Shown here in pieces: positions 32,471 to 41,264 of a DNA stretch of 64,000 nucleotides. Both the position numbers and the translations under genes were made by a program. This DNA comes from Halichondria panicea. Taxonomy: Eukaryota; Porifera; Demospongiae; Suberitida; Halichondriidae. Location of the stretch: NCBI RefSeq assembly GCF_963675165.1, contig NC_087390.1:3424001-3488000 (forward strand), written 5' to 3'. A model generated the notes under the pieces. The model saw nothing but the letters and a program-made list of their open reading frames with translations, was not told the origin of the DNA and made no database searches. Each line of letters opens with the position of its first letter. The stretch's first letter is position 1.

Positions 32471-33054
32471 AATTGGAGTCACGTAATACTCTTCACTAAA
32501 GTTGAATCGCTCTTGACAAGTAAACTTCTAGAATTGGTGTAATCATGGTGTGTCTTGTTGTGCAGGACAAGTCCCATTTTTCTCAAGAAGTATTGCACTA
32601 CTCACTCCAAAGCAGCGATTCTAGTACATGCATGGTATGCAACAGAAAGTGTATTGTTTATGAAGCTATGATTACTCAAAGGGGCTTCCAACTACGTACA
32701 TTTGATGCATGGTTCAAAGTAAATTCATATCTCTACTCTACATCCACTGAATATGTTAACAACTTTTCTAGCATCCAGTAATTTTAGGGCTTTGTGAATG
32801 CACATACATATTATAATGCATGTACCCATACACACATATGGTACACAGTACACTACTGTGCAAGTATAGTATTTGGCTTGTTCAATATACTTCCGCCCTT
32901 ACCCCACACTCATAGAGAGTGCTTTGAGGGTGTCCTGTTGTCGGGGACGCCCACCCTATCAAGACACACAGACCACTGCACTGGACAAGAACTTCAGACT
33001 AGTGTCCCACACTCAGTTCGGACTGAGATACTGCAATGGAGTAGACTATCTGTA

Positions 33055-33236
33055 TACCGTATATAGCGGGTAATTTTCTTGTGGTAAAATATTCGTTATT
33101 TTCGTGGGCAAACTGACCTCCATGAAAATTTTCCCTATGAAAATGTATATACAGACAATGAATCAAACAAAATTTCTACTCACGAAAATTGTCGATTTCG
33201 AGTTAAAAGAATTTTTACCCCATGCGCTATATGGTA
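33055..33236. repeat. TACCGTATAGCGGG-family hairpin element
   Basis: Begins TACCGTATATAGCGGGTAAT, ends CCCATGCGCTATATGGTA, and has internal CACGAAAATT / AATTTTCGTG-like arms. Non-coding. Confidence 0.75.
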
Positions 33237-33587
33237 TACAATGCGCAGCAAAGTCACCGAACTTTCATTAATTTGTTAGGTCTTCCATAAATTACAATGT
33301 ACAATGTTTATAATAATTAACATAATGCATGTGAGTGCCTGTGGTTATAGTTTAAAACTTTGATTGACACAAAACAGTGTAAGAAAATGCACACTATAAG
33401 CAGTGCATGCATGGATATCTCTTTTGTTCGTGTTCGAGAGCATGAGTGCTTTGTTCTCATCGGAGTTTGTTTGTATAACATGCAAAGATTATTTGCTGCA
33501 TAATTATAATTACCGCTACATCTGCTGGTTATTACGCGAGTAGACTCCATACCCGAAAAATAAAATAAGAATAAAACGTTTGTATCA

Positions 33588-33663
33588 TGGCTCGCTGGTA
33601 CAAGAGGAGAGTTAGAGACGAGGGCTACAATGCACACAGAGTGGTGACGAAGTCGAGATGATT
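33588..33663 (+). pseudogene. Orphan C-terminal transporter fragment
   Basis: Encodes MARWYKRRVRDEGYNAHRVV then leaves the homology within two codons (TKSR, stop); matches only the last ~25 residues of the group I transporters. The preceding sequence has no transporter homology. It is on the same strand as F. Confidence 0.75.
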
Positions 33664-33960
33664 GTAACACTTCATGATCTAGAATAGAGACAAATCAATG
33701 TGTTCTGAGTTCAGTTATGTCTATTATTATAGATGTTATAATCATGTACTTGGTACTGAAACGTATACAATGTCATACTATTTTCAATGGCAACAAGTGT
33801 GAGTGACTACAGAAACTGAACATTAGCCATCATGTTGTGTACCACTATCGCATTTTTGTAACATAATACATATCAGAGCCATTGCACGAGATTTGTGATG
33901 TTAAGTTAGCCAAACCGATGTACTGATATTGCAGTGGCATGTATATCTATAGGGTGGAGT

Positions 33961-34050
33961 TAGCCTCATTCCCAGGCCAATTTTTCACCAAAATATAGTT
34001 GACGGCTCAAAGCGTTATTTTAGAGACAACTCGGCATGGGGACAAGGCTA
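33961..34050. repeat. TAGCCTCATTCCCAGGCC hairpin element
   Basis: Imperfect inverted repeat from TAGCCTCATTCCCAGGCC to GGCATGGGGACAAGGCTA. The same type of element lies at 41627-41711. About 90 bp, non-coding. Confidence 0.6.
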
Positions 34051-34344
34051 GGGTGAAGTGAAGTGCTTTGTTTTGCACATCACTATAATAATGGCTAGTA
34101 GTGTTTGTGTTACTTCTTGAGAACATTTTCAATACGTGTGTATCTTACATAGTTGTCCATACGTAATGGTAGTTCAGATTCTATGATAATAAATACAGCA
34201 TTTTCATTGTTTGCAGATCGTCACTGAGTTTCTATTTTCACTTTAATAATACACTTTGTCCTAATGCATGGTACCTAATACCAGGCAGTCCACTAATTGC
34301 ATGCATAGGTTAAACCACTAGTCAACATACATATATGCCATAAT

Positions 34345-35904
34345 ATGCACAGCTATAGTGTCGAAATGAGTAGTTGTAAATACAGAATCAGAACGTTCTA
34401 CTCAAAGGGAGCCTACCTTGTTCTAGCTTGGACACTGCTTGTGAGTGCTACAGCTAATGCTAGCCTTAACTTAATCAAGGAAGTTAATATTGATTATCCT
34501 GGGTGGCTAGTTGTAATACCACTTTTGATTTTTCTGCCGATAATATTATGTCTTGGATTTTTCGCCAATTCCAAGCTTCAAGATCACGTAATATCGAGGA
34601 TAGGAATTATTACCCTATTTTTTACAACAATGGTTGTCAGCATATACATCATAATCCTAGGAGACTACTTCGAAAAGTACAGGCTCATCAATGAAGTCGC
34701 ATTCTGTATAATATTGTGTGTGTGTCTGGTTGCATTTATATGTTTTATCTGCATACTACAGCTTGGTTTGGATCAGATGCCTGATGCTTCATCTTCTAGC
34801 ATTACTAGTTTTATCGCTTGGTTTGTGTTTAGTATAAGTGTCGGTAGATGGACTGGGGAGTTTTTGTATTTTGTATTGAAGGACAACTGTTTTGGATTGG
34901 TTGCTGATCCAGTAAGTATTATCCAGCTTTATAGTCTGTGTCCTGCTGTATTTGTAAGTCTTATTCTTATTCTTGACCTTCTTTTCGCTAAGAGCTGGTT
35001 GATAATTGAGCCTAACCCACCAAAATCTTTTACAACCATTTACCAAGTTCTCAAGTTTGCAGCTAAGCACAAGGCTCCCCTCAATCGCAGTGCTCTCACA
35101 TACTGGGAAGAAGACATACCTTCAAGAATGGACCTGGGAAAGTTGAGATACGGTGGACCATTCACTACCGAGCAAGTGGAAGATGTAAAATCAATTTTAC
35201 GATTGTTGGCTATGGGCATACCCTTGTGGTTAATCTTGTTTGCATATGCTTTTAATCCTACATTTCATGGCATTTCATTACAACATCACGATATAAAGTT
35301 TCCTAATCTCACCAACTGCACATCTGATATGCTTTTCTCTTTCACGTACAGTGATCATTGGTGGTCTATGATCGGTATCCTGGTTAATGAGTTTTTTTTT
35401 TACCCACTTTTGAGAGATAGGCTTCCAAGCATTCTAAAGAAAATTGGTGCTGGTTCCTTCCTTTCTCTAGTTTTGAGTATGTGTTTTATTATTCAAGAAT
35501 CATTTGAGGTTTTTCGTAGTTACGAGGCAATCGAATTGGTAAAAAGTGTAATATCATTTGTATCAAAAGGTCTGCTGTCAAATATTTTTCTTTGTGCAAT
35601 ACTGGAGTTAGTTTGTGCTCAGGCCCCATACAACATGCGGAGATTATTTACTGCGTATATGCTTCTGGATTATCTGACTTCCACACTTGCTGGCTATTTT
35701 GGAGGTGTTACCATTTCCCAACAAAATAATAAAATGGTACTGATTGTGTTTGGAATCAAGGCCATTTTGAGTCTGTTTGGATTCATCCTTTACTGTGTCC
35801 TGGCTCGCTGTTACAAGAGAAGAGTTAGAGACGAGGACTACAATGCACAGAGAGTTGTGGAGGAGGTCTATGATCGGTATCTAAATCCAAGCATTAGTAA
35901 TTGA
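34345..35904 (+). CDS. SLC15/POT-like MFS transporter, paralog F (group I)
   Basis: Intact, intronless, 519 residues, and the only intact plus-strand member of the cluster. It starts MHSYSVEMSSCKYRIRTF; the inner Met (residue 8) aligns with the starts of B and G. LGLDQMPDASSSS lies near residue 140, and KHKAPLNRSALTYWEEDIP and MDLGKLRYGGPF near 245-275. The C-terminus is VVEEVYDRYLNPSISN, the NPSI(S/T)N ending being shared with group II D and E rather than group I A, which suggests exchange between groups. The TM1 region reads IRTFYSKGAYLVLAW without ExxER. Probably a membrane transporter of small solutes; substrate not inferable. Confidence 0.88.
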   Translation: MHSYSVEMSSCKYRIRTFYSKGAYLVLAWTLLVSATANASLNLIKEVNIDYPGWLVVIPLLIFLPIILCLGFFANSKLQDHVISRIGIITLFFTTMVVSIYIIILGDYFEKYRLINEVAFCIILCVCLVAFICFICILQLGLDQMPDASSSSITSFIAWFVFSISVGRWTGEFLYFVLKDNCFGLVADPVSIIQLYSLCPAVFVSLILILDLLFAKSWLIIEPNPPKSFTTIYQVLKFAAKHKAPLNRSALTYWEEDIPSRMDLGKLRYGGPFTTEQVEDVKSILRLLAMGIPLWLILFAYAFNPTFHGISLQHHDIKFPNLTNCTSDMLFSFTYSDHWWSMIGILVNEFFFYPLLRDRLPSILKKIGAGSFLSLVLSMCFIIQESFEVFRSYEAIELVKSVISFVSKGLLSNIFLCAILELVCAQAPYNMRRLFTAYMLLDYLTSTLAGYFGGVTISQQNNKMVLIVFGIKAILSLFGFILYCVLARCYKRRVRDEDYNAQRVVEEVYDRYLNPSISN

Positions 35905-36289
35905 GTGGGCAGACTATAATAATACATTAGTCATAAGAATTCAGCATGCATAATATAATCTAGTACACAATGAACCAAAAATTATAGTTATTGTGTCGCA
36001 TACTGTTGTTGTAAACATTCATCAATATCCCGTAAGAAGTTTTCTATAGGCTAACGCAATACCAAAATCATTGAACTTTGTTTGAAACGTTAGCTACAGA
36101 AATTGAGGGGTATAGAAATTAAGGCAGTGAGTGATGGTGACTGTGGTGTGGTATATAATAGCATTATGGCACACTATACTACACAGTGCATGTACTGGCT
36201 CCATCAAAATCCAATTATTATAATATACCGGTAGTTGGTCCATTTCAGACTATACACCAACCCATAACCTCCTTCATCAGCCTTTAAGA

Positions 36290-36980
36290 GAAAAGAAGGC
36301 CTGCTATCAACTGCTTGCGCATGCGCAAAATTATTGGATATTTTTTCCCGTACAATTTCCTATAATACTGAATTTTATTTATCAGAGAAAATATCCAAAA
36401 AGTCATACACAGAGCTATATAGCTAGCTACAGACAAAGCTGTAGGGTTGTTGTGCAGCTTTTTCCTTTCTGATAGAGTCAGTAGCAGTAGTATAGTAGAC
36501 TTTCACCAAAGTTAGTGTTAGATGGGCGTGGCCTGTCCATATAGGCTCTTGTTAGTTGGGCGTGGCTCGACCGTCCCTGACGGGAAGTTGGGTTGGAAGC
36601 TTATCTGGGATTTGTTCTGCTGCATTATGTAACACTGCTATGTTTTTCTCAAGTGGGTGTTAACTGACATGATGACGTGGATAAACCACAGCATACTGCA
36701 TGCAGTTTCGCAACTAGATGCAAACAGAAGTGTAACCAAGCACGTGAAAATGCTGCAATCTGATAGGGTTCCACTAGTGGCGCTAGAACAAATCCCAGAT
36801 AGGCTTGCAACCCGACCTCCCGTCAGGGACTGTCTGGCCACGCCCATCTACTTCCTTCAATCCACTTCCGTTCATTGTGATGTCATTGTTTTACCAAGCA
36901 TATACGATGTTATCCAAAGCCCCGAGAGACCGGGGGGATATTAGCGCATGCGCAAGCAGTCGATACCAAGCCCACTCTTC
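36290..36980. repeat. Outer inverted-repeat element
   Basis: Arms ACTGCTTGCGCATGCGC (36309-36325) and GCGCATGCGCAAGCAGT (36943-36959) are exact complements. Similarity continues outward (GGCCTGCTATCA / TCGATACCAAGCCC) and inward (TTGGATATT / GATATTAG). The boundaries are approximate, with no target duplication identified. Confidence 0.6.
36553..36850. repeat. Inner MITE with ~60-bp terminal inverted repeats
   Basis: Left end TAGTTGGGCGTGGCTCGACC, right end CTGGCCACGCCCATCTA. The arms share GTCCCTGACGGGA(A/G)GT, GGGTTG(G/C)AAGC and TATCTGGGATTTGTTCT. About 298 bp, non-coding, lying inside the outer element. Confidence 0.8.
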
Positions 36981-37532
36981 GAGTAAGTGCAGCCTGGGAT
37001 CGAGGCTAACCAGACCCCTGACACAAGTCCATTATAAGTTGTGCACAAAGAAAGTGTACAATCATGTATAAGCACGATAAATAATATTTAACATATCGAC
37101 AAACGTCACTATATGGAGCCAAGGTGAACAAAGCTACCTGTACGATTATGCAATGTGCAGCAAAGTCACTGATCTTTTTCTACGCAGCTTAATCATTGGG
37201 TTTTACAATGCTCATTAACTTTGCTGTGGTAACTATAGTCATGTTTTATGTGAGTATATGGCCTTATTAATTAATTGACACGAGACAGTGTAAGGAAATA
37301 CCCATGCACTTGTGAAGTACTTTACTAGGAATTTAAAGTGCATGAATATCTCTTTCATGTGACGCTTTCAAGTGAAAACTATGAATTTCTTTGGTTTTGC
37401 CGAGCTAGCTGTTTGTATAAACGAATTCAAGGTGCTCTCGGAGACCAAGCTGCAGTAAGATCGTATTTAAGAAAGCACACCAGTCGAACATATTTTATCT
37501 TCAAGACAAGGTGGTTTATTATACTAGTTGTA

Positions 37533-38447
37533 ATGGCAAAAAAAGAAGCTTCTAGCCAATTCATTTGTCTAGCAAATTTTATCAACGAATTGGATGCCTC
37601 TAAAAAACAGCTAGCTCTCTTATTTAAGAAAGGACCAAAGACAACTTCTAAAGAAGTAGCTTCACGAAATCTTTGGCCTTATTTCCATCAATTGATGGAA
37701 AAGTGGGAGATATTCATCAAAGATCTACTGAAAGAATCTGTAGAAATTGTGTTTAATGAGCTTCTGGCTTCATCAACATCCAAACAAACTAACAAACTAA
37801 CTCCCCATCTTCAAGAAGTTGTGGCACACTCTCTACTACACCATTCCTCCAAAGATGATAAAAAGGCAGCCTTTGAAATGAGCTCTTACCTCCTACCTGA
37901 CCCAGACCTTTGGAGAGACAGTTTCGATAGCTACAAGCGATATCTCTTGGCCAAATGTGATGAGATTGTCCCCGTTTTTGATGGAGCCAATGGCATTGAT
38001 GAGACGTTCAAGGAAATCTTTGAATCTACTGGTACTGCATTCAGCCTTTCTAGTTCTATGATTCCAATCAAAGCATCGTATTTGTATTCAAAAGACCAAC
38101 ATCCAAAAGGGACTGATCTCACTCTTTCCTCAGTTGAAGGTCTATCAACTATTTTGCATCTGTATTATGGAATTCACTGTGTTGTAACAAAGAAAAGCTC
38201 AGACTACTTTTCGAAGATCGATTGCAATCTATTTCAAAATCCGCAAAAATGTTATTTCCAAGAATTGTTCGGAGAAAACCCCGGCGATTTTCTTGAGTAT
38301 TTTTACAGATGTGTGGTAAATCACCCAGACGATCCCTATCTCTATATGAAACAGTGTGAAAGTCTGAAACACTTTTTGTGGACCTTAACACATTCTTTAT
38401 GTGATGCAGTCTCATCATTTATGATGAACCATTTTTATATTACTTAG
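37533..38447 (+). CDS. Uncharacterised 304-residue protein, possibly HEPN-like
   Basis: Intronless. The Met at 37533 (MAKKEASSQFICLANFIN) is chosen because the 65 codons before it (from 37338) look non-coding. Mostly helical and Lys/Leu/Ser-rich, with no signal peptide or membrane segment. The order of segments, FHQLMEKWEIFIKDLLKES, then a long linker, then ANGIDETFKEIFESTG, then LSTILHLYYGIHCVV, resembles the layout of RiboL-PSP/MAE_28990-type HEPN domains, which are common in bacterial defence and RNA-cleaving proteins. The expected R-x4-6-H nuclease motif is not in its usual place; an RCVVNH near residue 260 may be chance. AATAAA at about 38540 could be its poly(A) signal. Function is not established; HEPN is a hypothesis. 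Confidence 0.55.
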   Translation: MAKKEASSQFICLANFINELDASKKQLALLFKKGPKTTSKEVASRNLWPYFHQLMEKWEIFIKDLLKESVEIVFNELLASSTSKQTNKLTPHLQEVVAHSLLHHSSKDDKKAAFEMSSYLLPDPDLWRDSFDSYKRYLLAKCDEIVPVFDGANGIDETFKEIFESTGTAFSLSSSMIPIKASYLYSKDQHPKGTDLTLSSVEGLSTILHLYYGIHCVVTKKSSDYFSKIDCNLFQNPQKCYFQELFGENPGDFLEYFYRCVVNHPDDPYLYMKQCESLKHFLWTLTHSLCDAVSSFMMNHFYIT

Positions 38448-39728
38448 ATTGTGTTTATTTTCAGTTTTCAGTACATGAAAATTCACCCCATAATTACATT
38501 TGTCAAATTAGTTCCAATAATTATATCAGAGTTGTAGTAATAAACAACTACAATAATATGGTGGTATAGATCAGGTACTATAAAATGTACGTAACTGAGT
38601 GCAAGTTCATCGTACATAATTATTGTGTCATAATTACCATCATCACCCTTAGTTCCACCCTTTTAGAAGAATGTGTATGCGTCATGTGATGCTGTCTAAT
38701 GGTGTTCATACTTCAGCTTTGTTTGTTAACTGTATCTATCCTAAATCATATACCTTCATAGTGCATGCTATATAAAGTTAACAGTATCTGCTACGTAGCT
38801 TTTAATACAAATAATTATAGGTTGATACCAATCAAGGCTGTATGTACGTATCTCTTAATCCAACCACCTATAACCCAGACGGACCAGTCCGCCTGCCCTC
38901 CTCCTCACAAGTGCAGCAGGCCAGGACTTATAATAGTCTTAATCCTTGTGAGTGCTAGGTCTCTGTGAGGCATTGGACAAGAAGTTTGGTGTGATACAGC
39001 TACCTATGAGGTGGCCCATCACTCCTATTCTATAGGAGTAAAATGAATATACATTTGTTACAGACTGGTCTAATAATTATATAGCGTCTCCTCTAGCCTC
39101 CTATAATAATATAACACATGCCCCTTGACCATGCACTTATAAGGAGCGGAACTATCTATAGTGTCTCTCATATATATACAGATTAGACCATGATCTTCAC
39201 ACAAAATAGGATTCCTTGGCGTGTGCACATCATATATACTAATTGAGCGATGATACATTTATCTTCCAAAAAACACAGTTGCCGTTTGAAACATTGCTAA
39301 GATTGGCCGGAAGCACCAAGACGTGTGGACAACTGGAAAACAAGAATGCGGGAGAGCCGTACGTCAATCCATCACAACGTCATGCTAAAACGCTTTTAAC
39401 CTGGGTTGTAGAGTTGATTAGAACCAGGAGGTGGTGGTTGTACTGTTTCTCGAGAAACTGACTACAAAATACAGTGAAGTGCGGTAATAGTGAAATTTTG
39501 AAATGGCTATACATGTGGACGTTTTGGACTTGTAGATTCTACAAGTCCAAAACGTCCACATGTATAGTCATTAAACACATGCATACATATACATGTACAT
39601 GCAAGAAAGACTTCAAAAAACGTAAATTTGAGTCTTTCCCTGCAAATTAAGATATAACATGCAGTGTACGTAAGTACATGTATTGTCTTAATTCTCACTC
39701 TGCTGATCTACCGGTATATAATTATTAG
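38448..39728. other. Intergenic, no gene recognised
   Basis: Holds a perfect long palindrome (39507-39567) and short ORFs without recognisable products. One ORF at 39243-39461 encodes a plausible-looking 72-residue peptide, but with no known domain and no flanking splice sites worth calling. Confidence 0.5.
39507..39567. repeat. 61-bp palindrome: 30-bp perfect arms, 1-nt spacer
   Basis: Left arm 39507-39536 (starting CTATACATGTGGACG) and right arm 39538-39567 are exact complements around a single T. Complementarity continues a few bases outward with one mismatch (ATGG / TCAT). Such a structure is prone to cruciform formation and deletion, so its perfect state suggests recent origin or selection. 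Confidence 0.93.
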
Positions 39729-41264
39729 TCAAGGTGGTGTTAGATATCGATCATAGACCTCCTCCACGACAGTTTGTGCATTGTATTCCTCGTCTCTAAC
39801 TCTCCTCTTGTACCAGCAAGCCAGGACACAGTACAGAATGAATCCAAACAAACTCACAGCAGCCTTAATTCCAAATATGACTAGTACTATTTCATTATCT
39901 TTTGAGTGAATTGCACCGCTTCCATAAATTCCAGCAAGTGTAGCGGTTGTGTAATTAATTAGAATATATGCGGTAAATAATCTTCGCATATTGTATGGGG
40001 CCTGAGCACAAACTAACTCCAGTATTGCACAAAGAAAAATATTTGACAGCAAACCTTTTGATACAAAGGATAAAACGCTTTTTACCAATTCAATTACCTC
40101 GTTTCTGTGAAGAGTCTCCATCGATTCTAGAATAATAAAACCTGTACTCAAAGCTATAGAGAGGAAGGAAGCAACTCCGATTCTCTTTAGAATACTTGGA
40201 AGTTTGTCTCTTAGTAACGGGTAGAAAAGGAACTCATTAACCAGGATACCGATCATAGACCACCAATGATTACTGTATGTGAAAAAGAAAAGCACATCAG
40301 ATTCACAGTTGGTGAGATTAGAAAAATTTAGCGGGGTGTTATGATTTAAAATTGTAGGACTAAAAGAAAGTGAAAAGGAGATTAACCACAAGGGTAAGCT
40401 CATGACCAACAATTGTAAAATAGATTTTACGTCTTCAACTTGTTCTGTAGTGAATGGTCCACCGTATCTCGACTTTCCCAGGTCCATTCTTGAAGGTATG
40501 TCTTCCTCCCAGTATGTGAGAGCACTGCGATTGAGGGGAGCCTTGTGCTTGGCAGCAAACTTGAGAACTTGGTAAATGTTTTTGAAAGATTTTGGTGGGT
40601 TAGGTTCGATAATCAAACAGCTTTTAGCGAAAAGAAGTTCAAGAACAATAATAAGACTTGCAAATACAGTTGGAAACAGACTATAAAGCTGGGTAATACT
40701 TGTTGAATCAGCAACTAACCCGAAACAGTTGTCCTTCAAGGTAAAATACAAAAACTCCCCAATCCATCTACCAGCACCTATACCAAACACAAACCAAAAA
40801 ATGAAACTGGTGATACTAGAAGATGAAGCATCAGGCATCTGGTCCAAACCAAGCTGTAGTATGCAGATAAAACATGTGAGGGCCACCAGAAACACAAACA
40901 ACAATGTACAGAACGCAAATTCATTGATGAGCCTGTACTTTCCAAAACCAAAGCCATATCCTAGACCAGGACCAAGGACTATGACGTATATGCTGACAAC
41001 CATTGTTGCAAAAAATAAAGTGATAATTCCAATCCTTGATATTGCATGATCTTGAAGCTTGGAATTGGCTAAAAATCCAAGACATAATATTATCGGTAGA
41101 AAAAACGAAAGTGGTATTGTGACAAGCCAATCAGGATAATCTATACGAACTTCCTTGATTAAGTTAAGGATAGTATTAGTTGTAGCACTCACAAGCAGTG
41201 TCCAAGCTAGCACAAGGTAGGCTCCCTTTGAGTAGAACTTTCTCACTCTGTATTTACAGCTCAT
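39729..41264 (-). CDS. SLC15/POT-like MFS transporter, paralog G (group I)
   Basis: Intact, intronless, 511 residues, starting MSCKYRVRKFYSKGAY. The upstream Met seen in A and F is not in frame here because of an insertion. LGLDQMPDASSSS lies near residue 140; KHKAPLNRSALTYWEEDIP and DLGKSRYGGPFTTEQVEDVK lie at about 240-290. The C-terminus is VVEEVYDRYLTPP. Several first-half segments are closest to B (for example GYGFGFGKYRLINE). No ExxER motif is seen near TM1. The gene has its own AT-rich flanks and forms the right end of the transporter cluster. Confidence 0.88.
   Translation of the reverse strand: MSCKYRVRKFYSKGAYLVLAWTLLVSATTNTILNLIKEVRIDYPDWLVTIPLSFFLPIILCLGFLANSKLQDHAISRIGIITLFFATMVVSIYVIVLGPGLGYGFGFGKYRLINEFAFCTLLFVFLVALTCFICILQLGLDQMPDASSSSITSFIFWFVFGIGAGRWIGEFLYFTLKDNCFGLVADSTSITQLYSLFPTVFASLIIVLELLFAKSCLIIEPNPPKSFKNIYQVLKFAAKHKAPLNRSALTYWEEDIPSRMDLGKSRYGGPFTTEQVEDVKSILQLLVMSLPLWLISFSLSFSPTILNHNTPLNFSNLTNCESDVLFFFTYSNHWWSMIGILVNEFLFYPLLRDKLPSILKRIGVASFLSIALSTGFIILESMETLHRNEVIELVKSVLSFVSKGLLSNIFLCAILELVCAQAPYNMRRLFTAYILINYTTATLAGIYGSGAIHSKDNEIVLVIFGIKAAVSLFGFILYCVLACWYKRRVRDEEYNAQTVVEEVYDRYLTPP

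Larger units (their letters stand above)
31368..34344. other. Intergenic repeat-rich region
   Basis: Contains the hairpins and elements listed separately (31532, 31800, 32412, 33055, 33961) and a transporter tail fragment at 33588. One stretch, 32043-32136, looks exon-like: it is Pro-rich then KRPSDSELRDKKARVF, followed by GTATGT. No partner exons were found. Sequence at 33240-33500 resembles 37140-37420, upstream of the 37.5-kb gene. Confidence 0.5.
35905..37532. other. Intergenic with nested inverted-repeat elements
   Basis: Contains an outer ~690-bp inverted-repeat element (36290-36980) and an inner ~300-bp element (36553-36850), then a ~280-bp stretch similar to 33240-33500. The open frame from 37338 runs into the next gene, but the first 65 codons are not convincing protein. 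Confidence 0.55.

Noticed and set aside
38840-39030. Exon-like stretch with EALDKKFGVIQLPM
   Set aside because: Short, no paired splice sites, and only loosely similar to a stretch near 32970; could not be supported.
39243-39461. 72-residue plus-strand ORF as a gene
   Set aside because: No recognisable domain and no upstream or downstream exons.
39507-39567. microRNA precursor
   Set aside because: A one-base loop and perfect pairing do not fit a Drosha/Dicer substrate.
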